Assembly: GCA_013607635.1 (NCBI GenBank)
Contig: VCAY01000012.1
Span: 1 to 36,156, forward strand
Direction of reading: 5' to 3'
Length of the DNA: 36,156 bases
Source of the DNA: Campylobacterota bacterium
Lineage (GTDB): Bacteria; Campylobacterota; Campylobacteria; Campylobacterales; Sulfurimonadaceae
The notes under the pieces were generated by a model. It was not told where the DNA came from. It ran no database searches and worked only from the letters and a program-made list of their open reading frames with translations. Positions 9,246 through 18,932 of this stretch are shown here, piece after piece. Both the position numbers and the translations under genes were made by a program. Every line of letters begins with the position of its first letter. The first letter of the stretch is position 1.

Positions 9246-10457
9246 CTACTTTTCTAAAAACTCTTGCTCAAGCGCAATGAGACCCTCAAAGCTCTCACGC
9301 TTGCGAATAACTCTTGCTTCACCGTTTTGCACAGCAACTTCAGCGCTTCTGCCTCTTGTGTTGTAGTTGCTTCCCATACCAAAGCCGTACGCTCCTGCAG
9401 ATTTAATCACTAGCAGATCGTTGTGCTCTAGCGGTGGGAGCTTATAGTTTTTGGCAAAAAAGTCACCACTTTCACACACAGGACCTACGATGTCCACTTC
9501 TCTACACTCACCATCATTCTCTGTGATCGCTTCAACCTTATGGTAGGCGTTATAAAGTGACGGGCGTAAAAGATCGTTCATCGCCCCATCAACAACCACA
9601 AACTTTTTCGCACCGTTTTGCTTCTCATACAGCACTTTTGTCAAGAAATACCCAGCGTTTGCCGTTAAAAATCTTCCCGGCTCACAGATAATTGTCATAT
9701 CAAGCGCTGTGAGTGTACCTAAAATCGCCTGCGCATAATCGTACGGTTTGATTGCCTGCTCATCTTTGTACTTTATACCCAAACCACCACCGATATCAAA
9801 AAATTTCAGCTCAATATCAAGTACATTGAGCGAACGCACCAAGTCAGCTACAATCTCGGCGGCCTCTCGGATAGGTTCAAGCTCTGTTAGTTGCGAACCT
9901 ATGTGGAAGTGGATCCCCACAGGGTCAAGATGCGCAGAGTTTTTTGCCATAATGTACATTCGCTTCGCAGTATCGATTGCCACACCAAACTTGTTATCAT
10001 GCAATCCTGTTGCAATATAGGGGTGGGTTTTTGGATCGATATTAGGGTTAACTCGAATACTAATACGAGAGACTTTACCAAGCTCTTTTGCCATCAACTC
10101 AACGCGCCCAAGCTCCGCTTCACTCTCCACATTGACATAAAGAATATCTTTTTCTATCGCTTCTTTGATCTCATCGTCAGTTTTACCGACACCTGAGAAG
10201 ATAATCTTATATTTTGGTACACCCGCTAAAAGTGCACGACGAACTTCACCGATCGAGACACAATCAGCCCCACTACCCATTTTGGCAAAGTGTTGCACTA
10301 CACTGAGATTTGAGTTTGCCTTTACGGCATAAGCGATGATCGACTTTCTACCACGAAAAGCCTCTTTGAGCTCCTCAAACTGCTGAGTCATATAATCAAA
10401 ATCGTAAACATATAAAGGGGTTTTATACTCTTTGGCAAGTGCTTTAAAATCTATCAT
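9246..10457 (-). CDS. lysA: diaminopimelate decarboxylase
   Basis: PLP enzyme (alanine-racemase-type fold) that decarboxylates meso-diaminopimelate to L-lysine, the last lysine step. Its 403 residues are normal. Landmarks are the PLP Lys in YAVKANSNLSVV (near 45), GSGADCVSIGE, HFHIGSQL (near 190), DIGGGLG, CEPGRFLTANAG (near 285) and GPVCESGDFFA with the catalytic Cys (near 335). The open frame extends 54 codons further upstream, but that part lies inside the lptG/F gene and has no family resemblance. ATG 10457 (MIDFKALAKEY) has a GGGAAA upstream and is chosen. Confidence 0.95.
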   Translation of the reverse strand: MIDFKALAKEYKTPLYVYDFDYMTQQFEELKEAFRGRKSIIAYAVKANSNLSVVQHFAKMGSGADCVSIGEVRRALLAGVPKYKIIFSGVGKTDDEIKEAIEKDILYVNVESEAELGRVELMAKELGKVSRISIRVNPNIDPKTHPYIATGLHDNKFGVAIDTAKRMYIMAKNSAHLDPVGIHFHIGSQLTELEPIREAAEIVADLVRSLNVLDIELKFFDIGGGLGIKYKDEQAIKPYDYAQAILGTLTALDMTIICEPGRFLTANAGYFLTKVLYEKQNGAKKFVVVDGAMNDLLRPSLYNAYHKVEAITENDGECREVDIVGPVCESGDFFAKNYKLPPLEHNDLLVIKSAGAYGFGMGSNYNTRGRSAEVAVQNGEARVIRKRESFEGLIALEQEFLEK

Positions 10458-10512
10458 CAAATTTTTCCCATTTTTTGGGTAGATTTTATCTAAAATGCGC
10501 TTATAGGAAGTT

Positions 10513-11574
10513 TTAAGTTGTATACTTTTTCCAAAAACCCAACGCACTGAGCAACAGCAATACAATAGGAAGGATAATTCCAACCTCACTCGGGATTGTT
10601 TTGTGATTGGAAAGCTCAATGAGCATAAAAAGGATCCCCCACACTATAAGTGTTGCAAGGATTGCACCAAATGAAAAAAGAGTGACATTCAAAAAACGCA
10701 CACTGATAGGAACAAAAAAGAAAATAATCACAATAAGTAGCGGTGCAAAGAAAGGGTAGATAAGTATCCGATAAAGTGCCCCAACAATATTGCTCGTATC
10801 GATACCTTGCTTACTTAAAAGAGCATAAGCCTGCCACGCATCGTGCAAAGAGAAATCAGCTTGTCCCAAATAGACCTGATCGAGTACCTTTGGACGAAAC
10901 CCTTTAAGAATTTTGAGCTCCTTTTTTTGCTTAACCGAAACCCCTTTGCTATCAAAACTCATAGAATCCGGTTTTGTGATAACATCCCCTTTTTTAAGCA
11001 CCCAGTAATTATCTTTAAACTTTGCTTCTTTGGCAATGATCACTGTTTTTAAAGAGTTATTCTTGACCTGAAAAACACGGACACCTATCGCTTTTTCTTC
11101 GATCGGCAAAAGCTTGGAGAAGTAGATATACTGCCCTTGGTAGATAAAAAAGAGATCGCGACTTGGGTTAAGGTACTTTCCATGCACGCGGATATTATAA
11201 GCATACTCATCTGCTCTGGCAAACTTGGTAAAACTGTGCAGTGAAATATAACCCATAATGATAAGTGATGCTACCACAATAAAAGGCTTTAAGATATCTG
11301 TTCGAGAATACCCAAGCGAGTAAAACGAAACAAGCGCACTGGAGCGTATGAGATAAATTTTTGTTGCGATCATCCCAAACACAAGTGAAATCGGCAGCAG
11401 CATATCGATCCCAAAAAAAGTTTTATACACCAGATAGATAAGTACCAAGTTGGCAGACTTCAGTGCTTCTGAAACACCAACATAATCAAAACCGACCATA
11501 AAAAGTACCAAAGCAAACAAAATCACCAAAAAATACTTGAGATAGTGGATTGTGATATATCTGTACACTAACAT
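10513..11574 (-). CDS. LptF/LptG-family LPS export permease
   Basis: Inner-membrane permease of the YjgP/YjgQ family. Together with its paralogue and LptB2C it extracts LPS or LOS from the inner membrane toward the Lpt bridge. The 353 residues start with a charged amphipathic segment and TM1 (YFLVILFALVLFMVGFDYVG). TM2-3 follow (about 40-110), then a periplasmic beta-rich domain (about 125-265), and three C-terminal TMs. Sequence alone does not separate LptF from LptG, so no symbol is given. ATG start, overlapping the pth stop by 7 bp; 55 bp before lysA. Confidence 0.85.
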   Translation of the reverse strand: MLVYRYITIHYLKYFLVILFALVLFMVGFDYVGVSEALKSANLVLIYLVYKTFFGIDMLLPISLVFGMIATKIYLIRSSALVSFYSLGYSRTDILKPFIVVASLIIMGYISLHSFTKFARADEYAYNIRVHGKYLNPSRDLFFIYQGQYIYFSKLLPIEEKAIGVRVFQVKNNSLKTVIIAKEAKFKDNYWVLKKGDVITKPDSMSFDSKGVSVKQKKELKILKGFRPKVLDQVYLGQADFSLHDAWQAYALLSKQGIDTSNIVGALYRILIYPFFAPLLIVIIFFFVPISVRFLNVTLFSFGAILATLIVWGILFMLIELSNHKTIPSEVGIILPIVLLLLSALGFWKKYTT

Positions 11575-12125
11575 AAAGGGCTCTTTTTGGAGAATTTTGA
11601 AGAGGTATCTTCAAGAGAGTGTTCTAAAAGAAACTCAATGGCATCGCAGGTGTGTGCAATCCATTTTGGCAAACACTCTGCCTCATTGGTACTAAAAGCA
11701 CTCAGCACATAAGAAGTCACCTCCCCTTTATGCTCAGGTTTTCCTATACCCATACGCACCCTTGCATACTCTTTAGTGATCTCTTTATCGATCGATCTCA
11801 GCCCGTTATGACCACCATGACCACCACCAAACTTAAAACGTAAAGTACCAAACGCAAGATCTAAATCATCATGTATTACAATAACTTCATCAAGTTTGTA
11901 AAATTTTTTTACCTTCACAACCGATTCGCCCGAGAGGTTCATAAAAGTGAGTGGTTTTAATAAAAAATGGTTTTCTAAAAATTTGAAAAGTTCACCCTGA
12001 AAGTTTGAGGAGGATTGTTTTACAGCGCCAAAACGCTTGATCAGTTCATTGATCACCATAAAACCGATGTTATGGCGTGTTTTGTCATAGGCGGTTCCAG
12101 GGTTCCCCAGACCGACTATGAGCAT
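11568..12125 (-). CDS. pth: peptidyl-tRNA hydrolase
   Basis: Releases peptides from prematurely dropped peptidyl-tRNA, recycling tRNA; cytoplasmic. A 185-residue protein with all family signatures: GNPGTAYDKTRHNIGF with the catalytic His near residue 19, the FMNLSGESV segment, VIHDDLDLAFG with the catalytic Asp near 93, and GGGHGGHNGLRSI. ATG start, 9 bp after rplY. The rplY-pth pairing is conserved in many bacteria. Confidence 0.96.
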   Translation of the reverse strand: MLIVGLGNPGTAYDKTRHNIGFMVINELIKRFGAVKQSSSNFQGELFKFLENHFLLKPLTFMNLSGESVVKVKKFYKLDEVIVIHDDLDLAFGTLRFKFGGGHGGHNGLRSIDKEITKEYARVRMGIGKPEHKGEVTSYVLSAFSTNEAECLPKWIAHTCDAIEFLLEHSLEDTSSKFSKKSPLC

Positions 12126-12134
12126 TACAAAACC

Positions 12135-12671
12135 TTACTTAGCTTTAATAACACTTAGCACTGCAACACGCTCAGCATCAGTGTATGTAACATTAGGAAT
12201 TTGTGGCAAGTCACGGATAAGTTTCGCATCACCAACATCCATCTCTGTTACATCGATCTCAATTTTTTGAGGTAGATCTTCGATCTTAGCTTTTACACGA
12301 AGGCGAGATTTTGATACATTTACCATACCTTTATTTTTAAGACCGATCGCTTCACCGACAGGTACAACCGGTACATGGTAGTGTGTTACAACACCAGGTT
12401 GCGCAACCATTAGATCTACATGTAGCAGTTTCCCAGTTACAGGGTGCGACTCATATGCTTGAACCACAACTTGCATCTCTTTACCATCCACTTTGACGGG
12501 GAATGCAATTGTATCTTTTCTGCGAACAGCACGGATATACTCATTTTCTTTGAATACGGCATTGATATTTTCAAGACCCTTTCCGTAAATATTCGCAATT
12601 AGATAACCATCACGGCGAAGTGCTTTCACACTCTTTTTGCCAGTACTCTCTCTAACTATACCTTCTAACAT
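12135..12671 (-). CDS. rplY: 50S ribosomal protein L25 (CTC form)
   Basis: 5S-rRNA-binding ribosomal protein. At 178 residues it is the long TL5/CTC form: an N-terminal L25 domain (about 1-90, [31 protein letters not shown]) and a C-terminal beta domain (about 95-175). ATG start with an AAGGA site (GTCCTT on the plus strand at 12676-12681). It is the first gene of the long minus-strand operon; a TATAAT lies 29 bp upstream of its ATG. Confidence 0.95.
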   Translation of the reverse strand: MLEGIVRESTGKKSVKALRRDGYLIANIYGKGLENINAVFKENEYIRAVRRKDTIAFPVKVDGKEMQVVVQAYESHPVTGKLLHVDLMVAQPGVVTHYHVPVVPVGEAIGLKNKGMVNVSKSRLRVKAKIEDLPQKIEIDVTEMDVGDAKLIRDLPQIPNVTYTDAERVAVLSVIKAK

Positions 12672-12700
12672 ATGAAGTCCTTATTTTTAAAATGGGCGAA

Positions 12701-12706
12701 ATTATA
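12701..12706 (-). promoter_or_regulatory. -10 box (TATAAT) of the rplY-to-dxs operon
   Basis: A perfect TATAAT on the minus strand in the 54-bp gap between pilT and rplY. The expected start near 12,694 gives a leader of about 22 nt containing AAGGA, a conventional arrangement. It is the only clear promoter for the eleven downstream genes. Confidence 0.6.
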
Positions 12707-12725
12707 CCTTTATTTGATTTAAAGT

Positions 12726-13913
12726 TTACTTTAAGCCAAATATATCATCGTCATCAATCAATGGTTGCCCCTCTTGTTGCATTGCATTTGGAGTGGCACT
12801 TACTTTACCACTACCAATACCTGAGATACGAAGTTCAAGATCTGAAGCACTTGTAGCATACTCCATCGCTACCTCTTTGGTAACAACCCCCTCATTGTAA
12901 AGTTCATAAATCGCCTGATCAAAACTTTGTGACCCATAATGATCTTTACCCGCTTCTATCGCATCTTTAATCTCAATATCTCGGTTTTCCATAATCAATG
13001 TTTCAATCAACGGTGTTCTTACAAGCACCTCTAACGCTGCACACCTTCCCCCATCTTTTGCCGGAAGCAAACGTTGCGAAATAACACCCTGCAGCACACC
13101 TGCAAGTGAGATTCTTACACGGTTTTGCTCCTCTGTCGGAAACTGCGCAATAATGCGGTTAATGGTCTCTTTCGCATCAAGTGTATGCAGAGTTGAGAAC
13201 ACCAAGTGCCCTGTATCTGCTGCATGCAGTGCAAGGTTGATCGTTTCACGATCCCGCATCTCACCAACAAGGATGATATCAGGGTCCTCACGAAGTGCTG
13301 CACGAAGGGCATTGGAAAATGAGAGGGTATCTTGCCCTACTGAGCGTTGGTTGATGATACAGCCTTGGTCTTTATGGACAAACTCAATCGGATCTTCGAT
13401 CGTGATAACGTGCTTCTTTTTTGTAAGGTTTAACTCATCAATAAGAGCAGCCAACGTCGTTGATTTACCAGAACCTGTGCCTCCGGTTACAAGTACAAGT
13501 CCCCTCTTTTTTTGGGTAAAACTTCGCACAATCTCAGGTAGATGTAACCCTTTTAATGAGGGAATCTTGACAGGGATCACACGAAACACCGCCGAGACCC
13601 CATCCATCTGAAAGAAAATATTGACACGAAAACGGTTATTTTCATCAAACGGATACACCAAGTCAAGCTCTTTTTTCTCAACAAACTCATCAAAGCGCTC
13701 TTTGAGCAACTCCTTGGCAAATGTCAATGCATCCTCTTTGGACATAATTCCATCGGAAAACTGTTTCATTTCACCATTGATACGTGCACGCATAACCGCA
13801 TTGGCTTTGACATGGAGGTCACTACCTCCGACATCTATCATCTTTTTAAGGTGCATCCTCACTTTTTTCAACTGTTCAAAAGTGAGCTTACTCACATCTA
13901 CTTCTGTTTCCAT
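12726..13913 (-). CDS. pilT: PilT-type twitching/retraction ATPase
   Basis: Hexameric secretion-family ATPase (VirB11/PilT class) that powers retraction of type IV pili. 395 aa: N-terminal PAS-like domain (GGSDLHVKANAVMRARINGEM, about 29-49), Walker A GGTGSGKST (144-152), Asp box TIEDPIEFVH, Walker B ILVGEMRD, and His box HAADTGHLVFSTLHT. A low-complexity tail ends IDDDDIFGLK. The PilT assignment over PilB rests on length and lack of an N-terminal MshEN-like domain. No pilin, platform or secretin genes are visible nearby, so its pilus partner must lie elsewhere. ATG start; the first 16 bp overlap the end of tal, implying co-translation. Confidence 0.88.
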   Translation of the reverse strand: METEVDVSKLTFEQLKKVRMHLKKMIDVGGSDLHVKANAVMRARINGEMKQFSDGIMSKEDALTFAKELLKERFDEFVEKKELDLVYPFDENNRFRVNIFFQMDGVSAVFRVIPVKIPSLKGLHLPEIVRSFTQKKRGLVLVTGGTGSGKSTTLAALIDELNLTKKKHVITIEDPIEFVHKDQGCIINQRSVGQDTLSFSNALRAALREDPDIILVGEMRDRETINLALHAADTGHLVFSTLHTLDAKETINRIIAQFPTEEQNRVRISLAGVLQGVISQRLLPAKDGGRCAALEVLVRTPLIETLIMENRDIEIKDAIEAGKDHYGSQSFDQAIYELYNEGVVTKEVAMEYATSASDLELRISGIGSGKVSATPNAMQQEGQPLIDDDDIFGLK

Positions 13914-14893
13914 AATGCTTCCAAAATCTCACTAAATGCATCTTTAAACGCCTGCAAACCATCATCGATCTGTTTTTGCAACTCAGCTTCAAGATCGATC
14001 CCTGCTTGCTCAACTTGCTTAAAATGCTCTTGTATCACTGTATCACTCACAGGAAGCGCTTTGGCTTTTGCCCCATTGACAATATATGCTTCGATCGTCT
14101 CAATTGGTGCAGTGTTAACGCTGTTGTAAGCTAGCAGTTGCTCGATATAGTAATGCGCTGGAAGTGAATCATCTTTAACTCCGGTACTAGCAAAAAGGGT
14201 ACGGCACTTCTCTACATGTAACGCTTCTACGCCATTGTAGATATCTGCGGCGTTGTAGATGCCACTGAGTGCTCTACTCACACCCGCTTCACTCAATCTT
14301 TTATCAAGTGCGCGATCCACCCGTGAGACAAAAACAGAGATCACCGTATCGACTGCACTGCCATGTTTTTTTGCCCCACGCTCAAACGCTTTAGCGCACT
14401 GTAATGCCTGCTCTTTTTTAAAAATCAGCGTTGCATTGACAGGGATACCACAGGCAGTAAGTTCCTCCATCGCTTCATATCCGGCTTTGGTAGCAGGGAT
14501 TTTGATCATTACATTTTCTCTGCCAATATCACGAAAGAGTCTTTTACCCTCCTCAATCGTCGCCTTAGCATCGTCGCACAAAAACGGATCAACCTCAATA
14601 CTCACATACCCATCATCACCCGCGTCATAAAGTGGCTTTAAAATATCTGCCGCTTTTTGGATGTCGTAAATCGCCAGTGCTTCATACTTCTGTTTTGCTT
14701 CTAAGTTTGCATCGAGTGCATCAAGTTGTGCTTTGTATGCGGGGGAGTTGAGGATCGCGTTTTTAAAAATCGCCGGATTGGAGGTGGCACCGTTAATGAT
14801 CTTTTGTGCAATCAGCTCTTTAAAACCTCCATCGAGGTAGTCTCGCTCAATAAAATCAGCCCATAGTGAAAATTTTAGATCTTCTATATACAT
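13898..14893 (-). CDS. tal: transaldolase
   Basis: Transfers dihydroxyacetone units between sugar phosphates in the non-oxidative pentose phosphate pathway. 331 aa. The Schiff-base Lys lies in NVMIKIPATKAGYEAM. Other family features are GATSNPAIFKNAI near the N-terminus, VSIEVDPFLCDDA, and GIPVNATLIFKKEQAL. The length and C-terminal region fit the longer bacterial transaldolase type. ATG start with a weak GAGAG upstream. It is co-transcribed with pilT. The leader is unusual: see the inverted repeat at 14929-15001 and the small leader frame at 14895-14942. Confidence 0.93.
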   Translation of the reverse strand: MYIEDLKFSLWADFIERDYLDGGFKELIAQKIINGATSNPAIFKNAILNSPAYKAQLDALDANLEAKQKYEALAIYDIQKAADILKPLYDAGDDGYVSIEVDPFLCDDAKATIEEGKRLFRDIGRENVMIKIPATKAGYEAMEELTACGIPVNATLIFKKEQALQCAKAFERGAKKHGSAVDTVISVFVSRVDRALDKRLSEAGVSRALSGIYNAADIYNGVEALHVEKCRTLFASTGVKDDSLPAHYYIEQLLAYNSVNTAPIETIEAYIVNGAKAKALPVSDTVIQEHFKQVEQAGIDLEAELQKQIDDGLQAFKDAFSEILEALWKQK

Positions 14894-14894
14894 T

Positions 14895-14942
14895 TTACTC
14901 TCTTATAATGAAGTCAAAGTTATTTACCGCAGATATCGTCAT
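14895..14942 (-). CDS. possible 15-codon leader peptide before tal
   Basis: ATG 14942 opens MTISAVNNFDFIIRE and stops one base before the tal ATG (TAAAATG). Its start codon falls inside the descending arm of the large inverted repeat. A GGGAGG lies in the loop, but 17 nt from this ATG. It could couple tal translation to the hairpin, or be chance. Confidence 0.25.
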   Translation of the reverse strand: MTISAVNNFDFIIRE

Positions 14943-15001
14943 TTTTTTAGACGACAAATCCTCCCGTTGGTCTGAGCATCTAAAAAAATAACGCTATCTG
15001 C
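14929..15001 (-). repeat. 23-bp near-perfect inverted repeat in the tal leader
   Basis: Arms 14929-14951 and 14979-15001 match as reverse complements at 21 of 23 positions, with a 27-nt loop. Each arm carries a run of seven T or A and the element begins and ends with GCAGATA / TATCTGC. On the minus strand it starts about 8 nt downstream of the predicted transcription start (-10 box at 15017-15022), so the tal mRNA would open with this hairpin. The loop contains GGGAGG. It has no T-run after the stem, so it is not a simple terminator. A MITE relic is an alternative. Confidence 0.7.
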
Positions 15002-15016
15002 TACTTACTAAAACTT

Positions 15017-15022
15017 ATTATA
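15017..15022 (-). promoter_or_regulatory. -10 box (TATAAT), candidate tal-pilT promoter
   Basis: A perfect TATAAT on the minus strand between pabB and tal. Initiation about 7 nt downstream would make a tal leader of roughly 115 nt containing the large hairpin. A second, weaker candidate (TATAAG, 14902-14907) sits just before the tal ATG. Confidence 0.45.
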
Positions 15023-15056
15023 ACCCAACAATTCTTAAGAGGCTCTCTAAGTGCTA

Positions 15057-15995
15057 CTAAGGTAGATAAACCTTATCAATCATCTCCTCATATTCACTTC
15101 TTGCATCACTATCCAAGGTGATGCCACCACCACTTTTGTAAAGATACCCTTGCGCTGTTTTTTCGATAAAACGGATCATCACTCCACTCTCAACCCTCTT
15201 ACCGTCAAACACCCCAAACACACCGCTAAAAAACCCCCGATCACACCCCTCGATCTTTTGGATTAAATCCACCGTACTTTTTTTCGGTGCGCCACTGATA
15301 CTGCCGGCTGGAAGAAGCGCTTTGAGGATATCTCCTAAATGCTCTTGCCAATTTGATGCTAACTTGCCGCTGATGTGTGAGCTAACCTGCAAAAGCTCTT
15401 TATCTCCCGCTGCTATCTTTTGTGTGTACCTAAAACGCTCCACCTTAACATCTTTGGCAACAATGCTTAGATCGTTTCTCAAAAGATCAACAATCATCAC
15501 ATGCTCCGCCATCTCTTTTTCATTGGCGAGTATCTTCTCTTTGGCATTTGGCAAAGAAGCATCGATGGTGCCTTTCATCGGAAAGGTAGCGATGGTGTTA
15601 TCTTCTATGCGGATAAACGGCTCGGGGGAGAAGCAGACAAACTGATCTTTGTAGCGTAGTTTGTAGTGCGCATTGGCGTGTTTGTATATCGCTTCGAGTG
15701 AGAGATTTGTGTCGATAGCAGTTGGTTGCGTTAGGTTGAGGATATAGGTATTTCCAGCTTTGATATTCTCAATGACTGTGTTAAATTTTGCAGCATACTC
15801 ATGAAAATCTACCGCTTTTTTTTCTAAAAAATATTTGTGCTGTGTATATGTGTGATTTGCATCAATAGCATAAGCGATATTATTTTGCTTTAGTGAATCG
15901 AGGGGATACACCTCGCAGTTTTCACCTGTAAAGTCACTGAGAAAAAGGCACGGCGTTTTTGTTTTGCCATAAAGGTTGAGCTTAACAAACCCCAT
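15057..15995 (-). CDS. pabB: aminodeoxychorismate synthase component I (PabB-type)
   Basis: Chorismate-utilising enzyme of the anthranilate/PabB/isochorismate family, expected to make 4-amino-4-deoxychorismate for folate. At 312 aa it is shorter than the roughly 450-aa classical PabB, because the N-terminal tryptophan-binding-like lobe is largely missing; compact forms of this kind occur in Campylobacterota. The catalytic C-terminal part is complete: FPMKGTIDAS (near 165), HVMIVDLLRNDL, SISGAPKKSTVDLIQKIE (near 238), and SGGGITLDSDARSEYEEM near the end. No aminodeoxychorismate lyase domain is fused. ATG start, 5 bp after pyrB. Confidence 0.85.
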   Translation of the reverse strand: MGFVKLNLYGKTKTPCLFLSDFTGENCEVYPLDSLKQNNIAYAIDANHTYTQHKYFLEKKAVDFHEYAAKFNTVIENIKAGNTYILNLTQPTAIDTNLSLEAIYKHANAHYKLRYKDQFVCFSPEPFIRIEDNTIATFPMKGTIDASLPNAKEKILANEKEMAEHVMIVDLLRNDLSIVAKDVKVERFRYTQKIAAGDKELLQVSSHISGKLASNWQEHLGDILKALLPAGSISGAPKKSTVDLIQKIEGCDRGFFSGVFGVFDGKRVESGVMIRFIEKTAQGYLYKSGGGITLDSDARSEYEEMIDKVYLP

Positions 15996-16000
15996 CTGTT

Positions 16001-16876
16001 TTAATTGTCAGCTATCAGTTTTTTCAGTATTGCCATTCTGATGTTTACCCCGTTGCTAACTTGCTGCAACACTTTACACCGCGGATCTTCAAGGAGTGCA
16101 TCGCTGATGTCGATGTTTCTATGTACAGGCCCTGGGTGCAACAGTATCACATCACGATCACCTAGTAACTCCTCGGTAATGCAAAAGTCACTCGCATAAT
16201 CTTTAAGACTCGCATAACTCTGTGTCGAGTGACGCTCCGTTTGCGTTCTTAGACTCATGATCGCATCCACCTCATCGATGATGTCGTGCAGATGATGGGT
16301 AGATCGCAGTGATGTTTTTGGCAAAAAATGTGGTGGTGCTACCAAAATCACCTCCATCCCAAAGCGCTGCAACAACTCGATGTTGGAGTTTGCCACACGG
16401 GAGTTTTTGATATCTCCCACAATTGCGATCTTTTTACCTGCCACATCCCCAAAATGCTCTGTAAGGGTATAAAGATCGAGTAACGCCTGCGATGGATGAG
16501 CATGCGCACCATCTCCGGCATTTAAAATTGAGGCTTTGGTGTGGTTTGAGAGGATCTTTGGCACACCGGCGTTTTGGTGACGTACAATGATCGCATCAGG
16601 ACCCATGGCATCAAGGTTCATCGCGGTATCAACAAGTGTCTCCCCTTTTTTGGTAGAGCTTTTGGCAACATCAAGGTGCACCACCTCAGCACCTAGGCGT
16701 TTTGCCGCAATCTCAAAGGAGCTTTTTGTTCTTGTGGAGTTTTCAAAAAAAAGCGTGATGATGATCTTGTCTTGTAAAATTCTCTCAAACCTGCCATCAC
16801 TAAAACGTTTTGCATCGGCCATAAGCTCTTTGATCTGCTTCACGCTAAAATCATCTGTACGGATTAAATGCTTCAT
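16001..16876 (-). CDS. pyrB: aspartate carbamoyltransferase, catalytic chain
   Basis: Condenses carbamoyl phosphate and aspartate, the committed step of pyrimidine synthesis. 291 aa. Carbamoyl-phosphate site [13 protein letters not shown] (near 43-55), then [27 protein letters not shown] (near 122-139), and [11 protein letters not shown] near the C-terminus are all present. A TTG at 16879 directly precedes ATG 16876; GAGGG lies 6 nt before the ATG, so the ATG is used. Middle gene of bioD-pyrB-pabB. No pyrI-like regulatory chain is nearby. Confidence 0.95.
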   Translation of the reverse strand: MKHLIRTDDFSVKQIKELMADAKRFSDGRFERILQDKIIITLFFENSTRTKSSFEIAAKRLGAEVVHLDVAKSSTKKGETLVDTAMNLDAMGPDAIIVRHQNAGVPKILSNHTKASILNAGDGAHAHPSQALLDLYTLTEHFGDVAGKKIAIVGDIKNSRVANSNIELLQRFGMEVILVAPPHFLPKTSLRSTHHLHDIIDEVDAIMSLRTQTERHSTQSYASLKDYASDFCITEELLGDRDVILLHPGPVHRNIDISDALLEDPRCKVLQQVSNGVNIRMAILKKLIADN

Positions 16877-16902
16877 CAATATCCCTCTTGATTAGTGTTG
16901 TA

Positions 16903-17553
16903 TTATAACGAAAACCCCATTTTCACTGCAAGTTTTTCAAGCTCTTTTGTGGTAAAAACCTCAGGAAATACTTTTGCAAAATAGGGCTTTGAGATCGCTT
17001 CAAAACTCTCTATCTCCTCATCACGACAGTTAAAAACAATCTCATTGGGTATCAACATATCATCTAAAGCTTTTTTATGAATCAGCGTATCGTTAATACA
17101 CCCCAAAGAGCAGTGTGTCACCAAGATCGCTGTTGCATCAAACTGCTTGATAAGATCGATCATCATCCTATCTTTATCGATCGGCACATAAAGCCCACCC
17201 GCTCCCTCAATAAGCAACACATCACAAAGGATCTCTTGGTTTTTGATCGCTGCATCGATCTTGCCATAATCGATCCGAGAAAACCCACCCGCCACATAAG
17301 GAGCCGCCGGAATCTCGTAAGCCACAGGCACAACATCGCTCACATCGAGTGAGTCAGCTTGAGGGTTAAGCTGTTTTAAAAGGCTAAGCAAAGCATCCCC
17401 ATCGGGATACTCGTTAGATGTAACGCCGGTCTCAATCGGCTTGATCACCCCAACCTTATACCCCATCTTCGTCAAAACCCGCATCAACAGTTTGGTTGTG
17501 TAGGTTTTACCTATGTCGGTGTTGGTAGCGGTAATAAAAATTCGTTTTTTCAT
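16903..17553 (-). CDS. bioD: dethiobiotin synthetase
   Basis: ATP-dependent ureido-ring closure of 7,8-diaminopelargonate to dethiobiotin in biotin synthesis. 216 aa, starting MKKRIFITATNTDIGKTYTT, with the modified P-loop right at the N-terminus as usual for BioD. The Thr/Lys region GVIKPIETGV (near 38) and the EGAGGLYVPI loop (near 112) bind substrate and nucleotide. The frame extends 16 codons upstream, but ATG 17553 is the family start. There is no Shine-Dalgarno: an extended -10 (TGCTATAAT) ends 6 nt before the ATG, so the message is probably leaderless. First gene of the bioD-pyrB-pabB unit (26-bp and 5-bp gaps). Confidence 0.92.
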   Translation of the reverse strand: MKKRIFITATNTDIGKTYTTKLLMRVLTKMGYKVGVIKPIETGVTSNEYPDGDALLSLLKQLNPQADSLDVSDVVPVAYEIPAAPYVAGGFSRIDYGKIDAAIKNQEILCDVLLIEGAGGLYVPIDKDRMMIDLIKQFDATAILVTHCSLGCINDTLIHKKALDDMLIPNEIVFNCRDEEIESFEAISKPYFAKVFPEVFTTKELEKLAVKMGFSL

Positions 17554-17559
17554 AAAAAG

Positions 17560-17565
17560 ATTATA
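17560..17565 (-). promoter_or_regulatory. extended -10 (TGC TATAAT) of bioD
   Basis: TGCTATAAT on the minus strand, six bases before the bioD ATG and with no ribosome-binding site between. Predicted leaderless start. Confidence 0.6.
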
Positions 17566-17601
17566 GCAGTTAAAAGTTACACCAAAAAACGAGCGAAGCA
17601 A

Positions 17602-17735
17602 AGTTTTTACAGCAAGCCCAAAAACTCAAGATTGGAAATTTATAGTGCTTAGATTTGGATGTTTGTGGGAGGGAGCCTACACCAAGTAGGTGACTGAGCA
17701 CATCATCCGAAGATGAGTGCTAGAGATTTTCAAGA
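17602..17735 (-). other. structured spacer downstream of ilvC (two hairpins, one with a UUCG loop)
   Basis: This non-coding stretch between ilvC and bioD folds well on the minus strand. At 17697-17721 a stem AGCAC..GTGCT plus CATC/GATG closes a C(TTCG)G tetraloop, beginning 14 nt after the ilvC stop. At 17676-17690 CCTAC/GTAGG encloses a 5-nt loop. A related pair, AGTGCTTAGATTT and AGTGCTAGAGATTT, occurs at 17644 and 17715. No T-run follows the UUCG stem, so it may act as an mRNA 3'-end stabiliser, a small RNA, or a dispersed intergenic repeat. Confidence 0.5.
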
Positions 17736-18896
<1,161 letters not shown>

Positions 18897-18932
18897 TTAT
18901 AAAAAAATGGGAGAGCTCTTAACCAAAAAGGG

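Noticed and set aside
10458..10619. 54-codon upstream extension of lysA
   Set aside because: It lies within the lptG/F coding sequence and has no LysA resemblance; ATG 10457 has a usable ribosome-binding site.
17602..17735. The ilvC-bioD structured spacer as a standard Rho-independent terminator
   Set aside because: The UUCG stem is not followed by a T-run on the minus strand.
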